Numbered from the stretch's first letter, positions 33,797-45,659 are shown. The stretch is 64,000 nt of DNA from Adiantum capillus-veneris (GCA_014529385.2 CM043958.1:154377293-154441292); one strand, 5' to 3'. Numbers and translations: made by a program. The notes: a model not told the origin generated them from the letters alone.

Positions 33797-34850
33797 ATTG
33801 GCTTTGTTTGCTGTGAGTGAGAGAGCAAGAGAGTGCTAGAGAGAGAGAGAGAGAGAAGAGACGACACGATATGGGGTCCCAAACCCCCCTCCAAGGGCCC
33901 CCCTCTCTATTGCTAGAGAGGTATTTTCTTTAGTTGCACAAAGTCTCGTACAATGCTTCTAGATGTTGTGGTACTTGACGACGACTATGTCAACGATGAC
34001 GATGTCAAGTACACAAAGTCTCGTACAATGCTTCTAGATGTTGTGGTACTTGACGACGACTATGTCAACGATGACTATTTTGGATTTCAGCCTTGACGAT
34101 GTCAAGGCTGAAATCCAAAATGTTAAGATCCGAGGCTGTGGATCTGCTACTGTTGAGAGGCAAGGGCTGATCTGCTACCGCCGAGGCCTCCAATGGCTGA
34201 GAATGCAAAAATGTTGACTGTTGGTGGCTGAAAACAGAAAATGCTGGCTGGTTTGTGCTGAAACTGAAAACGCTATGCTGATCTGGGTGCTGGTGGAAAA
34301 CCCGGCGAGGATCTGTAACTGGTGATACTGGTTATCGTGAGGCTAAGGGCTGAAAACTGAAACGCTGGTCTTCAATGCTGAAAACGCAGGTCTGCCTTCT
34401 GGAGAAAACGCTAGAGAGCCCGAGGTGTTGCCTTACTGCTGGGTGTCTACCTCCTTGTGACTCTGGCTCTTCTATCTTCAACTGGCGCCCTTGCCTTACT
34501 TATATATCCTCCAACAAGTGGGTCAAGCAGACATAATGATGGCTCCACGATTTGGTTGAAATGCATAAAGTCACTTATTAATAAAAATGACTTATAAGCG
34601 GTGGTTCATATGCTGTCGCGACACTGGGTCCATGCAATGGTACATGCTCACGCTGGGTACTGGCTATTGATGCTAATGATCTTCGGTTGTGCAATCGGAG
34701 GGTATGCAGCTATTCTAAGTTCCTCGACATGCACGGTCTGCGCACAAGCTCACAAGGGTGCCAAAACACTTCCTAGGCTACCTAAACCCTAGAAGTAGAA
34801 AGAGCTTGTCCACATGCACATAGGGTTAGATGTGCCTGTGACATTTCCCC
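33797..34850 (-). repeat. 3' LTR of element B (family B)
   Basis: On the minus strand it starts TGTCACAGGCACATC (34850) directly after a polypurine tract. It resembles the B LTR at 44834-49921 throughout, and the A LTR more distantly. It is interrupted at 33796 by element E. It contains a ~70-bp tandem duplication (ACAAAGTCTCGTACAATGC... at 33938 and 34013) and a perfect 21-bp hairpin (34077-34121). Confidence 0.8.
34077..34121. repeat. Perfect 21-bp inverted repeat with 3-nt loop
   Basis: ATTTTGGATTTCAGCCTTGAC, loop GAT, exact complement. Only one arm is present at the corresponding place of the other LTR B copy (49194-49210). Confidence 0.95.
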
Positions 34851-34942
34851 CCTTTTCAAGGTGAGGTACTAGTACCGAGTTGTATGGAGTTCATAAAGTC
34901 TGCCACCAACTCCTGGGATCCGACGAAGTACTCTTCGTTGGC
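34851..34942 (-). pseudogene. Element B 3' internal end with polypurine tract
   Basis: The minus strand matches the last ~90 bp of the A1 internal region (CGGTACTAGTACCTCACC..., then GAAAAGGGGGGAAA). It ends at LTR B. It is separated from the rest of B (36117 onward) by the family-A LTR. Confidence 0.75.
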
Positions 34943-36116
34943 TGTAAGGTGCAGCAGAATGAATGTTGAACTTTACTCAAGATGAGTGCTCCGAATTGTG
35001 CTCGAGGGTTCCTTTTAGTTACGGAAGGGAGAGGCTTCCATTCTTTAATGAGAGAGTGTAATGGACACAAACAAAATGAATGGACACTGTGCGTGAAGGT
35101 GCCTGAGACTGAGAGATAGAGAAGAGAATACGACACCAGAGACGTTGTAAAACCCTCCTCCAAGGGTCCCACTCTCGATGGTGAGAGTGTCTACTATTGA
35201 TTGCACAATCTGATACAAGGCTGATGCAATGAGTCAAAATGCTGTGATGTCGCGACGGTGTGGACGACGGGAACGAGACTATGGCTGAAAACTGAATGCT
35301 TGGGATGCTTCTTGTCGAGCTGTCCTTCCCTGCTTGGAATCGCTGGATCTGCTGGGCTTCTATCTGCTGAACTTGCTAATGCAAAACGCTAGCATGCTGA
35401 GGCGGAATCGTTGCTGAAAAACGCTATGTGGTTGGCTGTTTTGCTGCCAAAAACGCTAAGTTGCTGGTGTTAAAAATGCTGCTGATGCTGTTAGAAAACG
35501 CTGAGTTTGCTGGTTTTTCCCTGCTGAATTTTACTGCTGAAAAACGCTGCCAAGCTGCTGTTAAATCGCTGATCTTGCTGGGCTTCACAAGCGCTGAAGG
35601 GCTGAGGTTGCCAAGTTTGAAAACGCTGAAGGGCTGAAGTTTCCAAGGGCTGAAAACGCTGGCCTGAGGTGAGGGAAAACGCCAGGCTGAGGGTTGGTTC
35701 TCGTCTTGCTTGAGAAGGGTCTCCAGAGGCCTGCTGCACTGAGTTCCTCATGCTCTCCTTCTTCTTCTGCCAAATAGTACTAGCCCTAGGTTGCTTATAT
35801 ATTATCTTAGCAAAATTGCCCTACCTAGTTTCCAACAAAAGTCACTTAATAAATAAGTGAAAAATGTCAAAAATAGGGAAAATAGGTTTAATGCACTGGA
35901 AAATTCCCCTGATGGATTCTGATAGGAATGCTAATGATCATGCTGTGTGCAACTGGAGGATATGCATCTAATCTAAGTGTCTGGACATGCACGGTCTGCG
36001 AACAGACTCACAAAAGTGCCAGATCACTTCTTATTCTAGACTGACTTGACTGAATTGAACCCTGGTCATGCTGTAGCTTGTCCACGGACACATAGGTTTG
36101 GATGTGTCACGTGACA
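34943..36116 (-). repeat. Solo LTR of family A inside element B
   Basis: 1174 bp. On the minus strand it runs TGTCACGTGACAC-like (36116) to CACCTTACA (34943), closely similar to both LTRs of A1. The flanking B sequence is continuous across it when aligned to A1 (GGTCGG / GCCAACGAAGAG). No matching 5-bp duplication is seen (ttggc on the left, ccgac on the right), so it may have arisen by recombination between different copies. Confidence 0.85.
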
Positions 36117-36992
36117 CCGACCCGCTCTATTGCGTGGGTAGCGCAATCGCGATACTTGAACTTCATGAAAGTCTGCAATGCTTGCTTCTTTGGGCCGCGC
36201 CGAAACGGACACGGAAGGATATTATACGGCTCCAATGCTCGAACTTCGTCTATGATCTCGGGTTCACCTTCTTCAAGAATCTCCGTGGAGGAATATCCAT
36301 GAAAACACTTCAAACACAAAACCATAAACATATCCGTTTTATATAGAGTGACTAGAAAAATACTATTCTCCCTAAATGGCTGTGCATGCAATGCAGATGA
36401 ACAAAGTGACAGAATGTCAAACCGTTCACCAAACACATACAAAAAGTGAGATCGAAACTTGACTTTCCGACCTAAACCTATCAATTGTGGCAAATCACAA
36501 CGGAAATACCAATGCTTGATGAACAATCGTGCTCGTGCTTTGTCTGTGAATATGGCATGCCAATGAATAAACATGAAAAATCGACTGAATTCCTTAAATC
36601 CGAACTCTTTATTTTCCTAGAGTGATCTGTATACATCCGTGCTCATCCGTGAGTGAATCATGTGCAACATGCAATACGGAATGCATGTGAAAAGGGAACA
36701 CATAAAGACGGTGACGAAAATACAAGAGACCGTCACGAATGAGAAACTTGAACAATGCGTACTGACTAATCATGAAAAGACAAAACACTTCCTGAATGGG
36801 TTCTTTGGACCTCGACTCGAGAGCCAAGATCAGTAATGTGTGACTAATCGTATCTGCACATCCACATAGAACATTCGTAAACTCGACGCAGCCAAGCTTT
36901 TGGTCCCTTGCACCCACCTCACTTGAATAAAACACTCGAATACCTGACACACTCATAGGCATGAGAGCGATAGGGAGAAGGGGAATATTCAC
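36117..36992 (-). pseudogene. Element B conserved 3' ORF
   Basis: Two open pieces. The first (36609-36992) carries LALESRSKEPIQEVF, FLIRDGLLYF and SLTDEHGC. The second (36107-36574) carries FRCDLPQLI, SLCSSALHAQPFRENS, TEILEEGE and GPKKQALQTFMKFKYR. They align in order with the A1 3' ORF (2160-3326) and are less damaged than it. The Asp/His 9-residue repeats of A1 are absent. I do not recognise the family; its position downstream of where pol should be, before the polypurine tract, is that of an extra 3' ORF. Confidence 0.55.
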
Positions 36993-37726
36993 TTAAAACG
37001 AATATTCACTTAAAACATTGAGAACACGGAAATTATGCCCATATCACAACAACCAGGTTAGCCAATTTTATGTTCTTTTTATTTTTCCATGTTTTTGTGC
37101 AAAGCAAAGTGCTTTGACGATTTTACATGAAGCAAGGCTTCTCCCTTGTGCCAAGGAACTGCCCAATGACTTGTCATCAAGGGCCGTGGCACACAAGTTT
37201 GAAAAAACTGGCAAAATAAGGAATATCACCTCACAAAATTCCTATCAGTTTAGATTGTGCAAGGCATTTATGGTTTGGGCTCTCACGTTGAGGCCATCAC
37301 TTTTGCCAAGGGCTTAAGATTATGTATGCACGACATGCTAGCTAGGTGGAATCACTTCTACCACCTCAGGAAACACGCTTCCGCTATAACACCAGACCCT
37401 TTGTCAAGGACAAGATACGTTCTTGAAAGGAAAAATTAGGAGAAAGGAAAAGACGAAATTTGAATAATTAAGGAGACACCTTAAAGACATGCTATTATTT
37501 TCTCAATGAGTAATTTTTCTTGTTTATGTATATAAATAAAGTCCATATATAAGGACTAAGTGTTTATTGTATAAGGCTACAAGCCAATGAGAAAATACAA
37601 AGACCTTTATAGATCTATTCGAGCAAGCTCGAGGCATTTTTATATCACCCGCTGCGGCAACAAGCTCACCAACTGGTGTTCTCAACTTATATTGAGCTTT
37701 GAGAAAAGGTGCATGCATGGAAACAG
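36993..37726. other. Stretch without recognised gene
   Basis: A 17-bp tandem pair (GAATATTCACTTAAAAC) lies at its left edge (36983-37016). The remainder lies between B internal sequence and LTR D3 and shows no coding remnant or element end that I can place. Confidence 0.4.
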
Positions 37727-38345
37727 CAACACTTGGACACTCCAAGTCAAGAATCTACCGCGACACGATAGGAATTCACTTCAAAACAGTTCACAATTTG
37801 ATTCGACACCGGCCCGGCGGAGTTCCGTGTCAAGAGGTATTGGCCTCAAAGACTTGCACCCCTTTCGGTATTTCTTTTTGTATTAAAATCTGTGCTCAAA
37901 GTACAAGGGAGTGATTGGGTCTCACTCTCAAACTCTGCATCCAGATGCTCTGAGAAGTGGGAACCCAAACCACTCTTATAAAGGTTTTACAAGGGATGCC
38001 AAAAGCAGAGCCCCAAAAACTGTCCCAAAAGCTGCCCAATAAAAGCATTCTCAAAATAAAGCAATCATCTCTCAAGCCTTCTTGAGTAAATAAAATAATG
38101 CCCCAAAAGCTGTTATTTTGCGTAGAATTCAGCCAGCATGCGTAGGGAAAAAGCAAGCCGTACTGCTGCCGTAAAAGGCGCCGCAAAACGCAGCATTCCG
38201 TACAGTCGTGCCACGTCAGCCCTAGCAGCGTGAAAGCCGAAAATCCTACCACGTCATCATTTCAGTTGGCCCTAGCCACGTCAGGTGTGTGTGTGTGTGT
38301 ACAGTCTCCAACCCTAGGGATATGCCACGTCACTGGTTTGGGACA
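37727..38345 (-). repeat. 3' LTR of element D3 (family D)
   Basis: About 619 bp. The minus strand starts TGTCCCAAACCAGTGACG at 38345, right after the polypurine tract TTTCAAGGGGGGGTA. It ends near GTGTCCAAGTGTTG. The shared CCTTTCGGTATTTCTTTTTG motif is at 37861-37880; a (TG)n run is at 38285-38301. Confidence 0.8.
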
Positions 38346-38930
38346 TACCCCCCCTTGAAAGCATTGTAATTGCCCTCGATTACGCCTGCAAAACAGACAG
38401 AGGCCATAAACTGTCTTAGCAGACACTGACTGTTAGTACCGACGCACTAGGAACACACATCTAGCACATGTACCAATCAAGTCACATCACAGGACATCAC
38501 TTGACATCACATGACAAATCACATTCAAAATTCATTCGGATCTCAAACCATGATTAATCGGCAACGTATTTAGCAATCGTATCTAGATCCACTCGGGACC
38601 TCACAAATGCCCGATTGACTAATCCTAATTGCAACCATGTCTATCGAGATCGTTCAAACCGAAATGCTGCAGTCATTTTGTCTATCGGATCCTGCACTTA
38701 AACAAGTCAAGAACAAATCAGTATCATATGATCGGAAATTCCATTTCATACAGTCATACAGCAGAATATTGTCAGCCCACAATATCCTTGAAACTCAAAG
38801 AGACATCAGTGACTTTAGTATCAAAAATCAAGGCAATCTGTTGACAAAAGAGTGGAGCGACTCCCCTCTTGTACATACCCACTGCACCAGATTCCGCCCA
38901 AGCTGAGTTCGAGGTTCCATTTAGAATAGA

Positions 38931-41900
38931 CTATGCTAATCCAAATGCTTCAAGGTAAAGATTCACAATCTGAGGAGTATCTGCTAGGTGCTCCTCCTAC
39001 ATCCACTTCGCATCCAATGCGGGATAGTTCTTGAATGTAACCAAGAACCGCCTTATCGCTTTACCCTTAATCTTTCTGTCTTTATGTGCCAATATCTATT
39101 CTGGAACAATGATCTACTCGTTTTCTTCCACTTCGGGTTGCTCATCAGGCTCCCCATCTTCGGGCACATCGCCTTTAAAAGGCTTCAAGAAACTCACATG
39201 AGAAGCATTGTGAATTCTCCAAGTATTGGGCAGCTTCAGTCTAAAGGAGACATCATTTATCCTTTCGGATAATTGGAAAGGTCCGTAGTATCTCATACTA
39301 AGCTTTGAAGCCTCTCCTTTCCCTTTTTCTTTCTTAGGCGTGCCTTCTCAAAACGTAAGAGCACCCCATCGTTATCCTTCAGTTTCAAATCACGACAATG
39401 GCAATCTGTTGCCTTTTTCTGTCTTTCTTGAGATTTCTGCAAAGACTCCCGGACCTTGGCAAGAGCCGTATCCAAGTCCCGCGTGTACTCGTCGGTTTCA
39501 AAAATCTTAACTTTCGTGCTTAAGAAGGGTGGAACCTTCATAGCACCTTCAATAATCTCAAATGGCGCCTTCCCCGTCGAAGAGTGTATCGTGTTATTGT
39601 AGGAAAATTCCACCAAAGGTAAATATTTTTCCCATTGAGTCTTCTAATCCGAGATATAAGACTTCAATAAATCTAGTACCACTTAATTGGCAATCTCTGA
39701 TTGCTCGTCAGTCTGCGGGTGGAACGATGACGATAACTGCAACCGCGTGCCAATGTTCTCCCAAATTGCCTTCCAAAACAAACTAGTGAATTTGGGTCCC
39801 GGTCGGACACAATCGTCTCAGGCATGCCACGTAATCTGAAGATTTGGGCCACAAACAGTCTCGCTAGTGATCCGGCTTGATTGTTTTCTTCACTGGAATA
39901 AAATGAGCTTGCTTGCTAAATCTGTATATAACAGTCCAGATACCATCGTGACCACTCTATGTTCTCGGGAGATCAAAAATGAAATCCATTGCAACACTTT
40001 CCCAGGGGCGGGTGGGTATGGGTAAAGGCTGTAACAATCCTTGTGCTTTATGCCTGTCAAACTTGACCTTCTAGCATACCAAGCAACTACGTATAAAATC
40101 GTCCACGTCCTTGAGTCTCGGCCAAAAGAAGTATCTCTCTACACCTTTCATGGTGGTAGTTATGCCGCGGTGACCATAAAAGGTGGACAGTGGCATTCGG
40201 TTAAAACCTTTTCCCTAAACGACTGTGTAACGCACAACATCATTGTAACAAACTGCTGACGGGTCAAAGCCTAAAGAATGGAGCCAACTTACAAATGTCC
40301 ACCGAGAGGCCTAAACCCTAAGAAGAAAAAGTAGCAGAAGAAGAAGAAGTCCTACCAACTTATGGGGACCCCGTCCAATGGGGCCCCAAGTGACATAAAG
40401 AATTAAAAAAAGCAGGACCCGTACACACACGCAAACTGATGACGTGGCAGATTTCCGAAAATTGTGCTAGCATGATGACGTGGCAAGCTGTATGGATTTC
40501 CGCATTTTGCGTTGATTGCTGTACGAATTTCCGTGATTTACGCTGGCAGCTTTTTGGCTTTGCTTTTGGACCAGATGCTTTTGAGTTTGAAGGCTTTTCA
40601 CTGTAAACTGCTTTTGGGGCCTAGGGCCTTTAAATATGTGGTAAGGGCTCATTCTCTGGCATGCTTCCTGGAGAAGGTGCAGAATCTCGAATATCGGCTT
40701 GTATTGTGTTGATGCAATATAAAGAAATACCGAAAGGGGCGCCAAGGTTTGGGGCCAATACTCTCTGGGGTGGAATTCCGCCACTCCGTGTCGCGTGTCG
40801 TCTCTCTCTCTCAGTTCAGTTGTTATTGAAGTGTTAAAAGTCTGTTCGGTCTGTTCTCTCTCTCAGTTCAGTTGTTATTGGGGCCAATACTCTCTGGGGT
40901 GGAATTCCGCCACTCCGTGTCGCGTGTCGTCTCTCTCTCTCAGTTCAGTTGTTAAAAGTCTGTTCGGTCTGTTCTTTTCGATTTGCATGTGGTGCCCGTC
41001 TTGTGACATCATTCTCCTCATCAAGTAGCCATCCCGAATGGAATATCCCACTACTACCTCCCCATTCCGTATCCCAGTGAAAATATCTGCAAAATCTATA
41101 TCTATGGAATATTGATCGACCATATCCTCGAAGCTCCTATGGTGTATCGCGAAAATAGCCAGAACCAACGTCTTCCAGGACAAAGCATCCGCCACCAAAC
41201 TCTTCTTTCCCTGCACATGGACAATCTGGAAGTGAAACTATGACAAGATGTTCGCCCACCGCATCTGCTTTTCCGATAGCTACTTCTGTGACAAGAAGTA
41301 GCGTAAACTCTAATGGTCTATGAAGACAGTAAAATCCGCTCCGAGTAGGTAATGTCGCCAAAAGCTCTTTCTCACAAATCTGTGCTGTCAATTCCGGCCT
41401 TGAAAACAATCGGCTTTCGTAGGCAATGACATGGCCTTCTTGCATTAAGACCGCACCTAGACTACGACCACAAGCATCACAATATACTTCAAATGACTTG
41501 TGCAAGTCAGGCAAAGTCAAAACTGGTCTTGTAGTCAATTTCTCTTTCAGTGTTTGAAAGGCAGTCACCTCCATGGATCCCCACGAGAAAGGGACTCTTT
41601 TCTATGTCAACATATGCAAAGGGGAAACAACTTCTGCAAACTTTCTAATGAACACCCTGTAGTACGAACAGAAGCCCAAGAAGCTTCTAACTTCATGGAT
41701 ATTCTTCAAATCGGCCCAATCACGGATAGTCACTATCTTGGCCGGGTCCATCTGCACTCCTGCTGAGACAATGTGTCCCAAAAAGTGTATCTCAGGTAGG
41801 AACAATTCACTTTTCTTCGCATTAATCACCAACTTGTGATCTCGTAATGCATGAAAGACCTATAGCAGATGTTCTCTATGTTCTGCCTCATCCTTGGAGA

Positions 41901-42999
41901 AAACAATGATGTCGTCAAAGAAAGTGCCAACAAATAGTGTGTACTCTCGAAAAATCCTATCCATCATCCGGTTAAATGTCATTGGAGCATTGGTTAGGCC
42001 AAAAGGCATCACCAAAAACTCAAATAACCAAAAAGTCGTCCGAAAAGCTGTCTTGTAGACATCTCCTCGCGTGATTCGAATGTGATGATATCCGCTCTTC
42101 AAGTCGATCCTGCTAAAACACGAGGATCCCTTTAGTCGGTCAAGAATATCATTGATCCTAGGAATCAGAATCTGTTCTTGATGGTGATTTTGTTGAGAGC
42201 TCTATAATGGATGCACATTCTCCAAGATCCGTCTTTCTTCAAAACCAACAACATTGGAGAGCAGTACGATGAAGTACTAGGCTGGACAAGACCCTTTTCC
42301 AAAAGGTCTTTCACTTGGTTCATAATTTCTTTGTTCTGGGCTCGGCTCACACGGTAAGGTGGCCGGTTCGATGGTGTGCTTTCAGGTATCAGATCAATGG
42401 TATGATCCTCAGGACGAGCGGGTGGTAACTCGCCTGGCAAGCCCTCTGAAAAAGCAATTGGCATGAGTGTGGAGAAAATCTTTGCGTTCTTTATCAAGTT
42501 CAAACATATTTGTACTATTCTCATCATTCAACTCTTTCAAAAAGATCGAGTAAACAAACAGACTAAATTTCATTAATTTTAAAATGGCCGAAGCCGATAC
42601 AATAGGGACAGACTCGCCCTTAAGTTTCACATCAAGTACAATAGTTCGGACCTTCTCTGTAGTCAAAGTCGCTTTTCTCGCCCGATAGTCAACCACGGTA
42701 TTGTTCTCATGGTACCAAGGAATTCCGAGGAGGACATCACAACCTTCCAAGGGCATTATGTAGAAGTCGTTGTGCCCCAAATACCCCTGCCAATGCAACC
42801 GAAGTTTGCCAATGAGAAGTGTAATGGCTACGTCCCTGCCGGGTGCCGCTAGAACTGCCTCTGCTAGTGGTCCCATCCGATCGGGTGTGATCTCGAGCCG
42901 CGCCGCCAATTTAGGTGAAATGAAGTTGGCCTTGGCTCCTCCATCAAAAAAAATCAGGGTTTCTTGGTCTTTCACTTTGCCCCAAGCTCGGCAAAGTTC
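38931..42999 (-). pseudogene. Element D3 pol (protease, RT, RNase H, integrase, chromodomain)
   Basis: Right to left: protease with LIFFDGGAKANFI (DGGA) and GCDVLLGIPWYHENN; RT with [38 protein letters not shown] and FFDD in [25 protein letters not shown]; RNase H with YCDACGRSLGAVL and VADALSWK; integrase zinc region YGHRGITTTMKG, GKAPFEIIEGAMK, MRYYGPFQLSERINDVSF; and chromodomain RRFLVTFKNYPALDAKW (38950-39090). Many frameshifts and TAG codons. A solo LTR C (40244-41008) splits it between RNase H and integrase. Closely related to E in domain order. Confidence 0.85.
40244..41008 (+). repeat. Solo LTR of family C inside D3 pol
   Basis: 765 bp, TGTAACAAACTGCTGACG ... CGTCTTGTGACA. ATCAT stands on both sides (40239-40243 and 41008-41012, sharing the terminal base), giving a 4-5 bp duplication. 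Removing it joins the D3 frame ...RMM with LCVTQSFREK. It contains a 129-bp internal tandem duplication (GGGGCCAATACTCTCTGGGG at 40751 and 40880) and the shared AAAGAAATACCGAAAGGGGC motif at 40721-40741. Confidence 0.9.
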
Positions 43000-44213
43000 T
43001 ATACTCTCGTCAATCGTGCTTGGGTCAGTACCCATGCAATCTGGAACCAGTCCTGCTTTCATCTTGCCTTTTCGTCCACGTTCCTCAGTTGCTTTTGAAC
43101 CCTCAGGCCTGGCTTCATCTTTGTCGTTATGTTCTTTCGGTGCCTTTATAGGGCACTTCGCGGAGATGTGCCCCGTTTCCCCGCATCCAAAGCACTTCCC
43201 CTCTTTGATGTAGAGAGAGCTCTCTCGAAGAGTGAGCTTGGGTCGTGCATCCTTTTCTTTCTTTTCTGGGTTGCCCTTCTTCTTTCTACTTTCATTGTTC
43301 GAAGTCTGTTCGGTCTTATGCATCATGATTTCATATGTGGGGTAGGTCAAACTGCCTTAAAAAATGGCAAAACCCCGTTTCGCATGACTCATCAGTTCCT
43401 GGATGGAATCTGACTTTTGTTCTAAGCAATGATCTCGGATCTCTGTAAGAAGTCCCAAGGTAAACCGCTCAATCTGTCCTTTGAACGAGATCTTCTAAAT
43501 GAAGAGGCTGGTAGAAAAGAGCTCCAAAATCTCTCGCAATATGCATCCACTGAATCTTTCTTGGTCATCCGAAGATGGTTCCAAGCAGTTCGTATGTCGC
43601 ATTCGTACTCATGAGTTAACCAAGAAGAAATAAAAAGCCTTTTAAATTTCAGCCATTTAACTAGCGCTTTCTTGTTCAATAGCAGCGTGGACCACCAAGT
43701 TCGAGCATTTCCCTTGAAGTAAAGAGGTAGCCCTTCGAATCTTGGAGTGCTCTGAGTAATGTCCTCCAGAGAAAGCTATGTCAAACTGTTGTATGAAGGC
43801 CAAAGCCTTTGAAGCATCTCAAAATCCAGAAAACGTGTCAAATTTAATCGATTGTCCACCTTCTTTAAACTTTCGGACTTTCTTGCTTTTATCTTCCAGA
43901 AAGTCATACTCGTTGGCTTTATAAAAATCCTTCTTCCTTGCATAAAATCTGCTATCTTCAGAGTCTGAACTATTCGAAGACGAGTCCTCTGTAGAACTGT
44001 CCGAAACTGGGCGAGATTTAGACTTCTTTGCCTTTTTCTTGCCCTTTCCGAAGCTTTGCTTTTTGCTTCGCTTTTTCCCTTTTCTGTCTTCTTCGCCCAA
44101 GGCAGAAGAGCTAGAAGGACTATCAGAAGAAGAAGAAGAAGAAGAAGAATTGGGTACTCCTTCAAATCGCATACGCTTCTTCTGCTTTCTTGCCGAGGTA
44201 AAAGTAGAATGGT
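43000..44213 (-). pseudogene. Element D3 gag, N-terminus missing
   Basis: Pieces in several frames match D1/D2 gag: STFTSARKQKKRMRFEGVP, a poly-Ser tract (trinucleotide run 44127-44150), the Lys-rich stretch, FLEDKSKKVR, a Gag core near 43560-43860, RDIRTAWNHLRMTKKDSVDAYCERF, and the zinc knuckle CFGCGETGHISAKC (about 43165-43200). At 44213 the D sequence stops abruptly within gag and element B gag-start sequence follows, so about 170 codons, the leader and the 5' LTR of D3 are missing. Confidence 0.75.
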
Positions 44214-44215
44214 CA

Positions 44216-44422
44216 TCACCCGACATGTTGCACCTCTTGTTGTAGCATCATCTCCATCATCGACTTGACCAAAGCCTCCATAGGATTAAGTGCAATCCGT
44301 GGCATAGATGGTAATGGGGGAGGATCGGGGAACAATCCTCCTGGTGTAGAAACTTCGTCTTCTCCAACTCCACTCTCATCACCTTCACGCAAAGTATCCA
44401 TTCCGCTTCGGGTGATCACCAT
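44216..44422 (-). pseudogene. Element B gag start
   Basis: A 68-codon remnant starting MVITRSGMDT, with GLFPDPPPLPSMPRIALNPMEALVKSM. It is colinear with residues 1-60 of the A1 gag-like ORF (1633-). After that it meets D3 sequence. This shared start proves that A1 and B belong to one family. Confidence 0.65.
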
Positions 44423-44820
44423 GCACAGAGTTCTTGGGGTTCTTTGGTTCTTGAGTTCTTGAGGTTCTTCTTGGCTTGCAATATGTGTGTAAGAAGGATT
44501 TTCTCCTACCCAAGCTCAACTCCTTCCTGCGGGTGCACCCCTTGGCGGCCTTGCGCTCACAATAAGGTTGCTTTTTCCCACCTCACGTCGATTGGCCTAC
44601 CGCTAAGTGCAAGGTTCTCTCTCAATGAGTGGAAAAGAGGAACGAGGGGAAGCTGGACAAGCCCTTCTTTCTCGGGTTACCTGCCACTCTTCAAAAACAC
44701 AGATTAGGGATCGACCCGCCCAAGTGGTCTTGGGTTAGTGCAACCACAAGAAGCAAAAAAAAAATTATTGTGGTTCTTGTTCTTCTTTCCTTGAGTGATG
44801 ATACCGAACACTGCCAAAGA
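44423..44820 (-). other. Element B leader
   Basis: The minus strand matches the A1 leader (1219-1632) in order: TTCGGTATCATCACTCAAGG-like start, the (A/T)8 run, GTCCAGC..CC, CATTGAGAG, GGTAGGCCAATCGACGT, GGGAAAAAGCAACCTT and GGCCGCCAAGGGGTGC. Confidence 0.7.
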
Positions 44821-44832
44821 GCTCTAATACCA
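44821..44832 (-). other. Primer-binding site of element B
   Basis: Minus strand TGGTATTAGAGC beside LTR B; one change from the initiator-Met type site. Confidence 0.8.
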
Positions 44833-44979
44833 ATGTAATGTGCAGCGGAAGTGAATGATTGTGTATGGCTCAGGATGAGTGATCAGTGGGTGCTCAAGGT
44901 TCCTTTGACTGACAGGAAGGGAGAGCCTTCCTTGACTTAATGAGAGAATGCACAATGACCAAAACAAGAGAGTGAAATG

Positions 44980-45659
44980 TGTCACAAACTGCTGACGTGT
45001 CAAAGCCTAAAGAATGGAGCCAACTTGCAGATGTTGGCCGAGGGGCCTAAACCCTAAGAGAACAAGTAACAGAAGAAGAAGTCCTACCAACTTATGGGGA
45101 CCCCGTCCGATGGGGGCCCAGTGACATAAAGGAATTAAAATAAAGCCGGACCTACGCAAAAGCTGATGACGTGGCAGCTGTACGAAGATTTTCGAAAATT
45201 GCGCTCGTGGCAGGCTGTACGGATTTCCGCGTTTTGCGCTGGCTGATGACATGGAAAGCTGTACGGATTTCCACGTTTTGCGCTGGCTGATGACGTGGCA
45301 GGCTGTACGGATTTACGTAAATTACGCTGGCAGCTTTTTGGCTTTGCTTTTGGGCCATGCTTTTGAGTTTGAAGGCTTTTTTACTGTAAACTGCTTTCGG
45401 GACCTAGGGCCTTTAAATATGAGGTTAGGGCTCATTCTCTGGCATGCTTCCTGAAGAAGGTGCAGAGTCTGGAGTACCGGCTTGTACTGTGTTGATGCAA
45501 TATAAAGAAATACCGAAAGGGGGTTTGGGGCCGATACTCTCTGGGGTGGAATTCCGCCACTCCGTGTCGTGTGTCGTCTCTCTCTCTCTCAGTTCAGTTG
45601 TTATTGAAGTGCTAGAAGTTTGTTCTTTTCTATTGGCATGTGGTGCCCGTCTTGTGATA
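44980..45659 (+). repeat. 5' LTR of element C
   Basis: 680 bp, TGTCACAAACTGCTGACG ... CGTCTTGTGATA. It holds repeated TGACGTGGCAG..TGTACGGATTT units (45160-45330). The shared ATAAAGAAATACCGAAAGGG motif lies at 45502-45521 but lacks the GCGCCAA part. Confidence 0.9.

Noticed and set aside
33797-36116. LTR B (33797-34850) and LTR A (34943-36116) as the two LTRs of one element
   Set aside because: They belong to different subfamilies, lie only 92 bp apart, and the sequence between them is the 3' internal end of B.
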